Shown: positions 1-9,270 of the stretch, piece after piece
How the letters are laid out: each line of letters begins with the position of its first letter
Position numbering within the stretch: position 1 is the first letter of the stretch
DNA from: Paenibacillus sp. MSJ-34
Lineage (GTDB): Bacteria > Bacillota > Bacilli > Paenibacillales > Paenibacillaceae
Reading direction: 5' to 3'
Length of the DNA: 64,000 nt
Assembly (NCBI RefSeq): GCF_018918005.1
Contig: NZ_JAHLPR010000027.1
Location: forward strand, 1-64,000
Notes under the pieces: generated by a model
Told to the model about the DNA's origin: nothing
Seen by the model: only the letters and a program-made list of their open reading frames with translations
The model's database searches: none
Made by a program: the position numbers and the translations under genes

Positions 1-122
1 TTACTCACCCGTCCGCCGCTAAGTTCGCTTCGTAGCAAGCTACAAAACGAACTCCGCTCGACTTGCATGTATTAGGCACGCCGCCAGCGTTCGTCCTGAG
101 CCAGGATCAAACTCTCCATTAA
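1..122 (-). rRNA. 16S ribosomal RNA, 5' end (partial)
   Basis: Read on the minus strand, the first ~120 bases are the start of a bacterial 16S rRNA. The universal 8-27 primer site begins at position 115 (AGAGTTTGATCCTGGCTCAG), followed by the conserved GACGAACGCTGGCGG block, the V1 helix, and GCGGCGGACGGGTGAGTAA at the window edge. The V1 loop with GAGTTCGTTTTG.. and GCGAACTTAGCG is the type seen in Paenibacillaceae. The gene runs out of the window to the left. The mature 5' end is placed near 122 by analogy with B. subtilis and is accurate to a few bases. Confidence 0.97.
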
Positions 123-344
123 AACGATTATTCTCTTGGCCCGGAACGGGATGTTGAGATATAATCTGGTCGGTTCCATCGGCAGAACCGATAAAACCGA
201 ATACGAAAGAGCCGAATAGCTCAAAATTTCGTTGCTGACGAGAACTTGTCGTTCTCAATTTATTGTTGCTTAATTCGCTCGTTGTTCAGTTTTCAAAGAA
301 CAAATGACTTTCGCAATCCATGTCGTTTTTGGCGACAGGTATAT

Positions 345-453
345 AATATATCACACTCGCACGCTTTATGCAAGCGTAGCATTTTTCCATTTCGCTGTCT
401 CTCGTTTTAAGCGACAACTCTTATATCATAGCACATCTAAACTAGTAGTGCAA
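345..453 (-). promoter_or_regulatory. Tandem rRNA operon promoters P1 and P2
   Basis: Two sigma-A type promoters of the same design point toward the 16S gene. The upstream one has TTGCAC (448-453), a 17-bp spacer and TATGAT (425-430). The downstream one has TTGCAT (368-373), a 17-bp spacer and TATATT (345-350). Tandem promoters are usual for Firmicute rrn operons. The rest of the 123-603 gap is leader; the TGTCG/CGACA dyad at 321-336 may help fold the precursor. No gene is seen in this gap. Confidence 0.75.
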
Positions 454-603
454 GATATTTTTTTATATTGTTACTTCCATTAAGTAAACAACTTACCTTG
501 CTCTTAAGCAGGCATCGACTACTATACTCTCTTATTCGGAAATAATCAACTTGTAATTAATGGGAAACGATGACACACGGAAACAACACGACACACTTAT
601 AAA

Positions 604-642
604 TTGAAAAAGGAGCGCATACCGGCAACGATATGCACTCCT
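604..642 (-). terminator. Intrinsic terminator of pbuG
   Basis: On the minus strand an imperfect stem (GGAGTGCATA against TATGCGCTCC) is followed by TTTTTC. It lies 12 bp after the pbuG stop codon and separates the permease transcript from the rRNA promoters. Confidence 0.8.
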
Positions 643-653
643 TATATTCGCAA

Positions 654-2036
654 TTATTCTCCGCCCATTAAAATATATCGAGCCAAGACGATAACGGCCA
701 AAATCCACATCAGCCAATGAACTTTATGTTCGCTTTTGCCGCTCAGGCGTCCGACCGTAGCGAGAATCACATAAGTAACGATCCCGAACGAAATACCGTT
801 GGCGATCGAGCCTGTCAACGGCATCAGCACGATCGTTAAGAAAGAAGGAATCGCGATAATCATATTGGAGAAATCGATCTCGCGAACCGATTGCACCATC
901 AACACGCCGACAATGATCAGCGCCGCATTCGTCGCCGCGCCCGGAATCAACCAAGCGATCGGCGCCAAGAACAAGGCTAGAAGGAACAACACGCCTGTCG
1001 TAACCGACGTTAGACCGGTGCGTCCGCCTTGCGCAATACCCGACGAGCTTTCCACGAAAGCCGTTACCGTCGACGTACCTACGAGCGCGCCGCCGCTAAC
1101 GCCGATCGCGTCGACCAGCATCGCCTTACCGACTTTCTTGGTGCCTTTCTCTTTATCCTTCATGATGCCGGCACGGTTCGCCGTACCGATCAACGTTCCG
1201 AACGTGTCGAACAATTCCACGAACGTAAACGTTAGAATGACCGTAATAAGTCCCGCATGTAATACGCCTTTAAAATCGAAATCGGCGAAACGCAGCTGAG
1301 AGAAATCCGGAATCCATGTCGTTTCCGGGGAGCTTAGGCTGGAGAAATCGACAATCCCTACGAAAAAGCCGAAAATCGTCGTACCCAAAATGCCGAACAA
1401 TATCGCGCCGCGCAATCCGATGACCATCAATACGCCGATCAGCACTAGGCCGAAAATGGTCGTTTGCACGTTCGGATCGCTCAAGCTTCCAAGCTGAAAT
1501 ACCGTTTCAAACGAAAGCAGCGGTACGTGACCGTTAGCCGCGTAATCTTGTTTCGCTTCGAGCGCGATCGACATCAGGCCCGAATTTTTGATTCCCAGAA
1601 ATCCGATAAATAATCCGATCCCGACCGTAATCGCATGCTTCATACCGTCCGGAACGGCGACAATCATCATTTGCCGCACTTTCGTTACCGTCAGCAATAT
1701 AAAAATAATACCCGAGATAAATACGGCCGTTAAAGCCATCTCAAATGTAAACGTTCCGTTCGAACTAATAATAACCGTAGCAAAATAAGCGTTAAGACCC
1801 ATCCCCGGCGCCAGCGCCACAGGAAAGTTGACAAGCAAGCCCATCAGAATCGTCATGACCCCTGCCGCGATGGCGGTAGCCAAAAATACCGACGTCCAAT
1901 CCCCGCCGGGCGCGCCCGACAGAATGTTCGGATTCACGGCCAAAATGTAAGCCATCGCCATGAACGTCGTGATTCCTGCCATAATCTCCGTTCTGACATT
2001 TGTCCCATGTTCCTTTAACTTAAAGAAACGATCCAT
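654..2036 (-). CDS. pbuG: Guanine/hypoxanthine permease, NCS2 AzgA-type
   Basis: A 460-residue polytopic membrane protein of the AzgA-type NCS2 family, which imports guanine and hypoxanthine by proton symport. Family hallmarks are visible: the N-terminal TEIMAGITTFMAMAYI segment (about residues 16-31), APGMGLNAYF (about 76-85) and VELFDTFGTLIGTANRAG in the second half. Around 12 hydrophobic segments are evident and the length is normal for the family. The start is set by AGGAGG eight to ten bases upstream. A guanine riboswitch with its own terminator lies in the 5' leader, so it should be repressed by guanine. In B. subtilis pbuG also follows guaA, which supports the symbol. Confidence 0.93.
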   Translation of the reverse strand: MDRFFKLKEHGTNVRTEIMAGITTFMAMAYILAVNPNILSGAPGGDWTSVFLATAIAAGVMTILMGLLVNFPVALAPGMGLNAYFATVIISSNGTFTFEMALTAVFISGIIFILLTVTKVRQMMIVAVPDGMKHAITVGIGLFIGFLGIKNSGLMSIALEAKQDYAANGHVPLLSFETVFQLGSLSDPNVQTTIFGLVLIGVLMVIGLRGAILFGILGTTIFGFFVGIVDFSSLSSPETTWIPDFSQLRFADFDFKGVLHAGLITVILTFTFVELFDTFGTLIGTANRAGIMKDKEKGTKKVGKAMLVDAIGVSGGALVGTSTVTAFVESSSGIAQGGRTGLTSVTTGVLFLLALFLAPIAWLIPGAATNAALIIVGVLMVQSVREIDFSNMIIAIPSFLTIVLMPLTGSIANGISFGIVTYVILATVGRLSGKSEHKVHWLMWILAVIVLARYILMGGE

Positions 2037-2118
2037 TGTTTAGAACTCCTCCTAAAAGTTTTGTGAGCGGCATCCTTAGCATGCGCAGCGCCGCCTGCAC
2101 CTCGATTGAATGGGAACA

Positions 2119-2157
2119 ACAAAAAAAGAACCCGGGCCGCTTATCTCCTAGGTTCCG
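2119..2157 (-). terminator. Riboswitch-controlled terminator ahead of pbuG
   Basis: On the minus strand GGAACC and GGGTTC can pair across a loop of about 20 nt and are followed by an eight-base T run. It sits between the guanine aptamer and the pbuG start, the position of an expression platform that stops transcription when guanine is bound. Confidence 0.75.
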
Positions 2158-2225
2158 CACAAGAAAGAAAAACATGCCTTTCGCGAGCGCATTGCATAAA
2201 AGACGCAGAAAAGGCAATATTTCTT

Positions 2226-2298
2226 CTTTTTCGTAGCCAGATCATTACGGTGACCTCGTAGAGACTCTCAGGCCAATTCCTGAGATTATACGAAAAGC
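2226..2298 (-). promoter_or_regulatory. Guanine-class purine riboswitch aptamer
   Basis: The minus strand carries the purine aptamer signature: P1 strands CGTA/TACG extended by CTTTTC-type pairing, TATAATCTCAGG and CCTGAGAGTCTCTAC for P2 and its flanks, CACCGTAATGATCTGG for P3/L3, and GGCTACG at the end. The specificity base before UACG is C, which in this family selects guanine over adenine. It precedes pbuG and a terminator, so an OFF switch for purine import is the natural reading. This is a known RNA class. Confidence 0.95.
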
Positions 2299-2420
2299 AT
2301 TTGTTATTCACTTATCACTCAATTTCATTCTAAAAAGACGGGCGATTCTTGTCAATAAAAAAACGAATAATTGTCGAATATAATTCTCAGAATGTTCGGA
2401 TTCACAGTCTAATGATCCAT

Positions 2421-2465
2421 AAAAAAGCACCCGGAATCGCCCCATGTTGCAGGGTTCCGGGTGCC
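2421..2465 (-). terminator. Intrinsic terminator of guaA
   Basis: On the minus strand GGCACCCGGAA pairs with TTCCGGGTGC across a loop of about 18 nt, followed by TTTTTTA. It starts a few bases after the guaA stop, so guaA and pbuG are separate transcripts. Confidence 0.88.
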
Positions 2466-2470
2466 TGTCG

Positions 2471-4009
2471 TTATTCCCACTCAATCGTCGCAGGCGGTTT
2501 CGACGTAATGTCGTAAACGACGCGATTGACGTTGTCGACTTCATTTACGATACGCACTGAAATTTTCTCGAGCACATCCCATGGAATGCGCGCCCAATCG
2601 GCGGTCATACCGTCGATCGACGTAACGGCGCGGATGCCGACGGTATAAGAATATGTGCGCACATCGCCCATTACGCCGACGCTCTTCATGTTCGGCAAGG
2701 CGGTGAAATATTGCCAGATTTCCTGATCCAATCCGGCGTTCGCGATCTCTTCGCGCAAAATCGCATCCGAATCGCGCACAATTTGCAGCTTGTCCTCCGT
2801 TACTTCGCCCAATACGCGAATCGCAAGTCCCGGTCCCGGGAACGGCTGGCGCCAAACGATCGCACGCGGCAAGCCGAGCTCTTCGCCTACCTTGCGCACT
2901 TCGTCTTTAAACAAGGCGCTCAGCGGTTCGACCAGCTTGAATTCCATATCTTCCGGCAGTCCGCCGACGTTATGATGCGACTTGATCGTATGAGCCGTTG
3001 CCGTGCCGCTCTCAACGATATCGGTATACAACGTCCCTTGCGCCAAGAAGTCGAATTTGCCCAATTTTTTCGATTCGTCGTCGAAACAGTATATAAATTC
3101 GTTGCCGATAATTTTCCGTTTTTGTTCCGGATCGGATACGCCCGCCAATTTGGACAGGAAGCGATCGCGCGCATCGATTTTGACGACTTTCATGTCGAAT
3201 TTGCCGACGAACGTGTCCATGACGCCCTCGGCTTCCCCTTTGCGCAGCAAGCCGTGATCGATGAACATGCAAGTCAATTGGTCGCCGATCGCTCTATGGA
3301 CGAGCATGGCCACTACGGAAGAATCGACGCCGCCGCTTAACGCGCACAGCACTTTGCTGTCGCCGACCTGTTCGCGAATCTCGCGTATGGTATCCTCGAT
3401 GAACGTTTCCATGCTCCAGTTGCCCGCACAACCGCAAATTTCGTACAGGAAATTGCGGATCATTTCATTGCCTTTGACGGAATGGCGCACTTCGGGATGG
3501 AACTGCACCGCGTACAGTTTTTTCTCCCGATGGCTCATGGCCGCAACAGGCGCATGTTCCGTACTGGCGTCGATTTGAAATCCGGACGGCGGATCCACGA
3601 CGAGATCGCTATGGCTCATCCATACGGTTTGCTTGCCTTCCAGCCCGCGCGCGAGATGGCAGTCGGCGGTGAATTCCACCTCCGCTTTTCCGTATTCGCG
3701 TTTATTCGCCCGTTCGACTTTGCCCTGCAATTGGTGGGACATCAACTGCATCCCGTAACAAATGCCGAGAATCGGCACGCCCAAATCGTATACGGCCGGA
3801 TCGACATGCGGCGCATTCTCTTCATATACGCTGGAAGGGCCTCCGGAGAATACGATCCCTTTCGGCGCAAGCTCGCGAATGCGTTCCACCGGCGTATTGT
3901 ACGGCAACAGCTCGCTATATACCCCTAAATCCCGAATCCTTCTTGCGATGAGTTGGTTATATTGTCCCCCGAAATCGAGAACAACGATGATTTCATTTGG
4001 CTTGTTCAT
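2471..4009 (-). CDS. guaA: GMP synthase (glutamine-hydrolysing)
   Basis: Converts XMP to GMP using ATP and glutamine, the last step of de novo guanine nucleotide synthesis. The 512-residue protein has the standard two parts. The N-terminal class I glutamine amidotransferase carries nucleophile Cys84 (GICYGMQ) and the His171/Glu173 pair (HPEV). The synthetase half carries the SGGVDSS P-loop at 225-231, and the C-terminal dimerisation domain ends in TIEWE. The start has GGGAGGCG just upstream and its own promoter lies about 40 bp further. It lies downstream of the moxR/DUF58/transglutaminase operon and upstream of pbuG, the B. subtilis order. Confidence 0.98.
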   Translation of the reverse strand: MNKPNEIIVVLDFGGQYNQLIARRIRDLGVYSELLPYNTPVERIRELAPKGIVFSGGPSSVYEENAPHVDPAVYDLGVPILGICYGMQLMSHQLQGKVERANKREYGKAEVEFTADCHLARGLEGKQTVWMSHSDLVVDPPSGFQIDASTEHAPVAAMSHREKKLYAVQFHPEVRHSVKGNEMIRNFLYEICGCAGNWSMETFIEDTIREIREQVGDSKVLCALSGGVDSSVVAMLVHRAIGDQLTCMFIDHGLLRKGEAEGVMDTFVGKFDMKVVKIDARDRFLSKLAGVSDPEQKRKIIGNEFIYCFDDESKKLGKFDFLAQGTLYTDIVESGTATAHTIKSHHNVGGLPEDMEFKLVEPLSALFKDEVRKVGEELGLPRAIVWRQPFPGPGLAIRVLGEVTEDKLQIVRDSDAILREEIANAGLDQEIWQYFTALPNMKSVGVMGDVRTYSYTVGIRAVTSIDGMTADWARIPWDVLEKISVRIVNEVDNVNRVVYDITSKPPATIEWE

Positions 4010-4041
4010 TATCCGTGCGCCTCCCTCAATTCATGAAGTTA

Positions 4042-4071
4042 ATTATACGAAACGACAAAACCCAACGTCAA
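4042..4071 (-). promoter_or_regulatory. guaA promoter
   Basis: TTGACG (4066-4071), an 18-bp spacer and TATAAT (4042-4047) on the minus strand, about 33 bp upstream of the guaA start. No purine riboswitch is visible here, unlike pbuG. Confidence 0.65.
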
Positions 4072-4165
4072 GGCAAGTTCGGTCCGACCGGTCGCCGCCG
4101 CGCGCGGCCAATCTTTTCCGTCTATTATTCGACAAAACGGAAGATGCGATACTTGGGAAAGCATA

Positions 4166-6619
4166 TCACTGAATATCGTTCAAATTTTGCTGAATTAATT
4201 CGGTTTGTTTACGTCTTGATGCCGACGTACGGCGCGGAACATCCAGGAGGCGCCGTCTTGTCGCACGATCGCAGCCCGCGAAATCGAAAGCGATTTTTTC
4301 CATATCGTAAACGAGCCGCACCAATCGTCCCTTCTCGCGTTCATCTTCGAGCGTTAGACGCTCCACGTATTCGCGCATCGTCATATGAGGGCCCTTATCT
4401 CCGTATTGCCGGGCCATCCGGGCCCAGATGAGCAGCGCGACTCGGCGCAATCGATTCGGATCTCCTCCGGTTCGGCCATACTGCCGCATTGCCCATTTCA
4501 ACTGCCAATCGATTCGATAATGCGACATGACAAACCAGACGATTCCGACGGTTAGAATGACCGCAAGGACAATCGCCGCAATCGGTCCGCTTGCCCGTAC
4601 GCCGCCGTCCCATATCGGTCGCGACCATTCGGCCGCTTGGAGCAACGAGGCGTATCCCGTTGACGCCAGGCTGCGAATCCATTCCGCGCTCCGCCAATGC
4701 GATCCGTCTTGCGCAGCGGAAACTGTCCGGTTCGGCGCCGAGACGACGGACGGAGCCGAAGCGGTTACGGCGCCGGAAGGCTCGCCGGCTTGAACGCCGA
4801 ATCCCGGCGTCGGTTCGAACGGAAGCCAGCCGACTCCATCGAAATATACTTCTACCCAAGCATGCGCGTCCCGGGCGCGAACGGTATATAAGTTAGCGTT
4901 GTCCCCGCTTCGTTCGCCCGGCGCAAACCCTTTAACCCAACGGGCCGGAATCCCTTGCGTCCGCAGCATGACGACCATTGCGGTCGAGAAGTGGTTGCAA
5001 TACCCCCGTTGTTGCTCGAACAAAAAATGGTCGACAAAGTCAGCCCCTTTGGGCGGCACTTTCGTGTCGTTCATCGAATATTCGTAATGTTCCCGCAAAT
5101 ATCGCTCGATCGCTTCGACTTGCTCGATTCTGCTCGCTCCCGCCTCGGCTGTAATTCGTTCCGCAAGCTCCGCTACCCTCGCCGGCAGTTCCGGCGGCAA
5201 CTGCAAATACGTCTCGCGAATCTCGCTCGGATCGTCTCCGTCCATCAAACGAAGCCGATCGGCCGGAACGTTCGGCATACGTACTTCCAGCTCGTATTGC
5301 AACAAATCGCCCGTTCTTGCATTGGCGGGCATTCGTGCCGTTATCGCAGCAGCGTCGATTTGAACCAAGTCCGGAATGTCGGCGGATGGATTCGCATATT
5401 GCAGCCGCTTGATCCGCTCGATCGTACCTCCGGCAAGCAAAGGCATGCCGCTCTTGGCCGCCTCATCCGACAGCGTCACCTTTTGGGAAATCGTATCTCC
5501 CTGCCGCTCGCTGTCAGCAAGCCGTTCGCCGAATATCGTTCCGCGCCAATCGGTACCTGTCCAATGGGTTCGCGGCTGCGACCAGCCGCGTCCGTTATAG
5601 ACGCTTTTGCTTTCGCCGCGCCAGTACGCGGGTACCGGCGATTCCGCCGTAAACAGCACCGTATCGACCGGTGCGATACGCGCCCCAAGTTCGCTGTCGT
5701 CCTTGCTGTATCCTGTCGCGCCTACGGATGAACCGGGAGAGGCCGCCCATTCTCTCGCTCCCAGCCATTCGGCCGCCTGAGAACCAAACGTCCGGCTTAC
5801 CCAATCTCCGAAGCTCGCTTTCTCGACTTGCCACGAAACCGGGTGAATCCCGGAATTGGCCTGCGACGCTGCCGACAGACCGATTCCTACGAATAATGCG
5901 ATGACGGCAAAACTGCCGGCGATCCAGGAGACGGGCCATCCATTGCCTTGCCCCAGCGAGTACGGTGTCGTTCCCCGCGTGAAAGCTCCCATCCCGGATA
6001 CTGCTTCGCCGTGCCGGAAGGATCGTTCGGCAAACGCCGCGACCGGCATTTGTTCCAATTTCACGTAACGCAGCAGCGCAAGCAGAGACAACCCGATTGC
6101 CGCCGTGCGCACGAGCCCGTTATTCGTGTCCAATCCGAGCCACCATTGCAGCGCCACCAAATAAACGGCCGTTGCCGCGACAAAGAACAATCCCCGTTGC
6201 CTCGAGAGCGCTAACGATTGCACGGAAGAGGCCACCATCGCCCAACCGATCAATAGGAGTAATGTCCGCCCTTCCGAGCTTATGCGTTCCATCCGGAACG
6301 AAACGATCAATCGCCGCCCATCCTGTATCAACGTATCCGCGATCTGGATCAACCCTTGCGGCCACGACGCCATATCTCTGTGAAAAAACAGCAGAAGCAT
6401 CGCCACACATACTGCGCTATGCAGCAGCAATGCCGAATACCAGCGAAGAGGCAGCAATCCGATGATCAAGAAGCTAGCGATCGCGATAAAAATCGGCTTC
6501 ACTTCATATAATTCGGTCGCCTCAACCATCCGGTACAACGGATACAGCCATTCCGCGAACAATAAAAACAACAGAAGCGACAGCAAAGCGTTTCTTGCGA
6601 ACCGGCTAGGCGCTGACAT
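4166..6619 (-). CDS. Transglutaminase-like membrane protein (TgpA/YebA type)
   Basis: An 817-residue membrane protein with about six N-terminal hydrophobic segments (residues 1-245), an extracytoplasmic region, a transglutaminase-like core, one further TM segment and a DUF4129-type cytoplasmic tail. The core has the Cys of RGYCNHFSTAM and the His of RDAHAWVEVYFDG, followed by WLPFEPTPGF where the third catalytic residue is expected. It is the last gene of a moxR-DUF58-transglutaminase operon, overlapping the DUF58 gene by 14 bp. In B. subtilis the same trio precedes guaA. Substrate unknown; a cell-envelope protease or crosslinker is plausible but not shown. Confidence 0.88.
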   Translation of the reverse strand: MSAPSRFARNALLSLLLFLLFAEWLYPLYRMVEATELYEVKPIFIAIASFLIIGLLPLRWYSALLLHSAVCVAMLLLFFHRDMASWPQGLIQIADTLIQDGRRLIVSFRMERISSEGRTLLLLIGWAMVASSVQSLALSRQRGLFFVAATAVYLVALQWWLGLDTNNGLVRTAAIGLSLLALLRYVKLEQMPVAAFAERSFRHGEAVSGMGAFTRGTTPYSLGQGNGWPVSWIAGSFAVIALFVGIGLSAASQANSGIHPVSWQVEKASFGDWVSRTFGSQAAEWLGAREWAASPGSSVGATGYSKDDSELGARIAPVDTVLFTAESPVPAYWRGESKSVYNGRGWSQPRTHWTGTDWRGTIFGERLADSERQGDTISQKVTLSDEAAKSGMPLLAGGTIERIKRLQYANPSADIPDLVQIDAAAITARMPANARTGDLLQYELEVRMPNVPADRLRLMDGDDPSEIRETYLQLPPELPARVAELAERITAEAGASRIEQVEAIERYLREHYEYSMNDTKVPPKGADFVDHFLFEQQRGYCNHFSTAMVVMLRTQGIPARWVKGFAPGERSGDNANLYTVRARDAHAWVEVYFDGVGWLPFEPTPGFGVQAGEPSGAVTASAPSVVSAPNRTVSAAQDGSHWRSAEWIRSLASTGYASLLQAAEWSRPIWDGGVRASGPIAAIVLAVILTVGIVWFVMSHYRIDWQLKWAMRQYGRTGGDPNRLRRVALLIWARMARQYGDKGPHMTMREYVERLTLEDEREKGRLVRLVYDMEKIAFDFAGCDRATRRRLLDVPRRTSASRRKQTELIQQNLNDIQ

Positions 6620-7847
6620 CGCTCATCCCGCCTCTCGCCTGCATACTTGCATACGCTTCGGTTACCACCCGAACTTTCACGCCAAGCTCCAACAGCTTCC
6701 CGGCCCATTCGTGATGCCGGAGCCAATCGTCGCGATCCGCCTGTTCCTTCCGTTCTCCTGCGATCCAGAACAGTTCCGGCTGAAGGCCTTTCCGCAGCAT
6801 GCTTTGGACCGCGATGCAGGTCGTCTCGTACATATGCGAAGTAACGATCGCAATGTTCGCGCCTCTCCGGTTCAACTCGCATTCCCGCTCCAACAAGCCG
6901 GCAACATGGCCGCGGCCGTCCGCCTCCACTTCCGCCAAACAATTCAACGTTTCGGGAGCAAGCTCGCCCCTTACGTTGCGCAGCGTATATTGTCCCCGAT
7001 GATGGCATACGAAACTGTATTGGGCGCCGGCGGCCGACAATTGGTGCAGCAATGTCGCCGCACACGATACCGCCGTTTCGAAACGCCGGCGTTCCAAGCC
7101 ACCATCCTCGGACGCGTCAAGCACGACGCACACGGTTTCCGCCGTTTCTGTTTCCGGCAAACGAGTTTGCCAACGCTGGAGTTTGGCGGAATTTTTCCAA
7201 TGGATTTGTTTCCACGGATCCCCGGGCACATAGTCCCGAATTAGCGCGCCATAGCCTTGCGGTTCCGCGTTCGGCTTGACCGAGGCGAAACGAACCTGAT
7301 CTGTCTGCGTCCCGCCCGACTGTTGCCGGACTAACGGAAGCAGCGAAGGGTAAACGATCATCTGTCCGCCGGTTTCGACCGTTCTTTTTTTCGTAACGAA
7401 TCCGAATACATCTCCCGTTTCCAATTCAAGCTTCCCGAATCGATACAGCCCCCTGTCAATCCCATGGATCCGGTAACTCATTGTGATTTGCGATTGAAAC
7501 CATGGAAACAAGACGGTGCGAAATTGTCCGCCGAATTGTTCCCTCGCGCCGTTCCCGCTCGACCAGCGATCCGTTACAGCCAGCCAAAGAACCGGTATCC
7601 ATGAAAGCCCGAACGCGACGTTCAACGTTACGGCGACATCGTCGCCGGATCGATAGCTTTCCCGATCGAACATACGCTCGATCCGCACCCGTCTCAGCGC
7701 AATGCCTTGAATAAAGGCCCCGCTAACAATGACGCAGCAAACGATGAAAAACAAAAACCATTCCGCCGTCCCGCCTCGCCAAGCGGCTGCCGCGAAGCAT
7801 AGACCCAATACGCCCAAGCCAACCGCCCATTTGCCGATCCGTCTCAT
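6606..7847 (-). CDS. DUF58 domain protein (YeaD type)
   Basis: 413 residues with two N-terminal membrane segments (about 8-52) followed by a beta-rich region and a DUF58 domain. The RDYVPGDPWKQIHWKNSAK motif (about residues 210-228) is the DUF58 signature, and CVVLDAS starts a vWA-like fold. DUF58 proteins are usually encoded beside MoxR ATPases and are thought to be their clients or adaptors. The start codon overlaps the moxR stop by 4 bp (ATGA), indicating translational coupling. Confidence 0.88.
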   Translation of the reverse strand: MRRIGKWAVGLGVLGLCFAAAAWRGGTAEWFLFFIVCCVIVSGAFIQGIALRRVRIERMFDRESYRSGDDVAVTLNVAFGLSWIPVLWLAVTDRWSSGNGAREQFGGQFRTVLFPWFQSQITMSYRIHGIDRGLYRFGKLELETGDVFGFVTKKRTVETGGQMIVYPSLLPLVRQQSGGTQTDQVRFASVKPNAEPQGYGALIRDYVPGDPWKQIHWKNSAKLQRWQTRLPETETAETVCVVLDASEDGGLERRRFETAVSCAATLLHQLSAAGAQYSFVCHHRGQYTLRNVRGELAPETLNCLAEVEADGRGHVAGLLERECELNRRGANIAIVTSHMYETTCIAVQSMLRKGLQPELFWIAGERKEQADRDDWLRHHEWAGKLLELGVKVRVVTEAYASMQARGGMSDVSA

Positions 7848-8836
7848 CGCTGCCTCGCACCCGCTTCGCCGCGAAACATCGGAACAGGGAGCGTATTCAT
7901 CAATTGGCGCACGATCTCCTCGGAGCGCTTGCCCGCCATTCTCGCTTGCGGCTTCAGTACCAGGCGATGCGCCAGCACCGGGACGGCCATGGCCTTCACA
8001 TCGTCAGGCACGACATAAGTGCGTCCGCGTGCGTAAGCTTGCGCTTGCGCGACCCGCATCCAAGCCAGCGAAGCGCGCGGACTGGCGCCGAGCGCCAAAT
8101 CGGGATGGGTTCGCGTCGTCTGGGCGGCCGCGACGATATACTGCTTGATCGCTTCGTCCACATGCACCGAACGCACTTCACGCTGCATGCGCGCAAGCTC
8201 GTCCGCCAGCAGCACCGGCTTAATCGTTTCGAGCGGATGCTGTTCCTGCAAACGGGTCAATATTTCCGTTTCCTGCTCCGCGCTCGGGTAACCGAGCGAA
8301 ATTCGCAGCATAAACCGGTCGAGCTGCGCCTCAGGCAAACGATACGTCCCTTCGAAATCGAACGGATTTTGCGTAGCGAGCAGCACGAACGGCTCCGGCA
8401 ACGGCCGCGTTACTCCGTCCACCGTCACGCGCCGTTCCTCCATCGCTTCAAGCAGCGCCGATTGCGTCCGCGCCGTCGCCCGGTTGATTTCGTCGGCCAA
8501 CACCAGATTGGCCATAATCGGGCCTTGGCGAAATTCAAATTCAAGCGTTTGCGGATTATACACCGACACCCCGGTAATATCGGTCGGCATCACGTCGGAC
8601 GTAAACTGGATCCGTTGAAACGTACAGCCCATCGTTTGCGCCAGCGCGCGGGCCAGCATCGTTTTGCCGACTCCCGGCACGTCTTCAATGAGCACATGGC
8701 CGCCGCACAGCATGGCCACGACCGTCTGCACGATGTTCTCTCTTTTTCCTACTATGACTCTTTCAACGCGCGATACCGCTCTTTCAATCAATTCAATAGG
8801 CCGTTCGTAAAATGATAACGAAGTTTGAGAAATCAT
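7844..8836 (-). CDS. MoxR family AAA+ ATPase (YeaC type)
   Basis: 330-residue AAA+ ATPase of the MoxR family, predicted chaperone-like remodelling ATPases acting on partners encoded nearby. Walker A is DVPGVGKT (about 52-59), Walker B is LADEINRA (about 116-123), sensor 1 is LLATQNPFDFEGTY, and the lid domain contains GASPRASLAW. The start has GGAGG nine bases upstream. First gene of the operon with the DUF58 and transglutaminase genes. A palindrome abuts its likely -10 element, suggesting repression. Confidence 0.92.
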   Translation of the reverse strand: MISQTSLSFYERPIELIERAVSRVERVIVGKRENIVQTVVAMLCGGHVLIEDVPGVGKTMLARALAQTMGCTFQRIQFTSDVMPTDITGVSVYNPQTLEFEFRQGPIMANLVLADEINRATARTQSALLEAMEERRVTVDGVTRPLPEPFVLLATQNPFDFEGTYRLPEAQLDRFMLRISLGYPSAEQETEILTRLQEQHPLETIKPVLLADELARMQREVRSVHVDEAIKQYIVAAAQTTRTHPDLALGASPRASLAWMRVAQAQAYARGRTYVVPDDVKAMAVPVLAHRLVLKPQARMAGKRSEEIVRQLMNTLPVPMFRGEAGARQR

Positions 8837-8871
8837 ATAGCGAAACCTCCATTCCCATCACAAGAAATGTT

Positions 8872-8894
8872 TGATAGATGAATCTATCATTATA
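8872..8894 (-). promoter_or_regulatory. moxR operon -10 element with adjoining palindrome
   Basis: The minus strand has a perfect TATAAT (8889-8894). Directly downstream, covering the expected transcription start, is the perfect palindrome TGATAGATGAATCTATCA (8872-8889). No good -35 element is seen. The arrangement is that of an operator for a dimeric repressor; the regulator is unknown. Confidence 0.5.
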
Positions 8895-9117
8895 GTTTCG
8901 CCAGAAACCGAGAGATTTAGAACAATTCACACTAAAAAAGCGTTCTAGAGAAAATATCAGTGATTATGTTGCTCCTTATAACATTTTAAGCGTGAGGAGA
9001 GGAAGCAGCAGACGCTCGCGGAAACATCCGACAGACCGACCGATTCCACCGAGCAACGTAGCCGACAACCTATCGAGCCGAGCGATTGGCGGGGCAGACA
9101 AATCCTCGGCTCATCAC

Positions 9118-9270
9118 TTTCGCCGATGCAGCTGTTTAAGACCAAACAGCCGTTTACGATCGATGCATCGGCTTACCGGTCAAATCCAATATTCGAGATC
9201 GATGCGTTATGTTAACGAATCAAACCAGCCGATCCGGATCGATGTCATCCGCTTAGCCGATCAAACCGGG
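9118..9270. repeat. Four degenerate ~40-bp tandem repeats after cydC
   Basis: Units begin at about 9122, 9158, 9197 and 9237. The last three share GATCGATG, then a variable six bases, then (C/G)TTA, then TCAAA about 19 bases in. The first is more diverged but keeps CGATGCA..TTAAG..AAACAGCC. The final unit runs into the cydC stop codon. The rest of the 8895-9117 gap holds no gene I can support; it is rich in CCGA/CGAG words that may be older decayed units. Confidence 0.6.
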
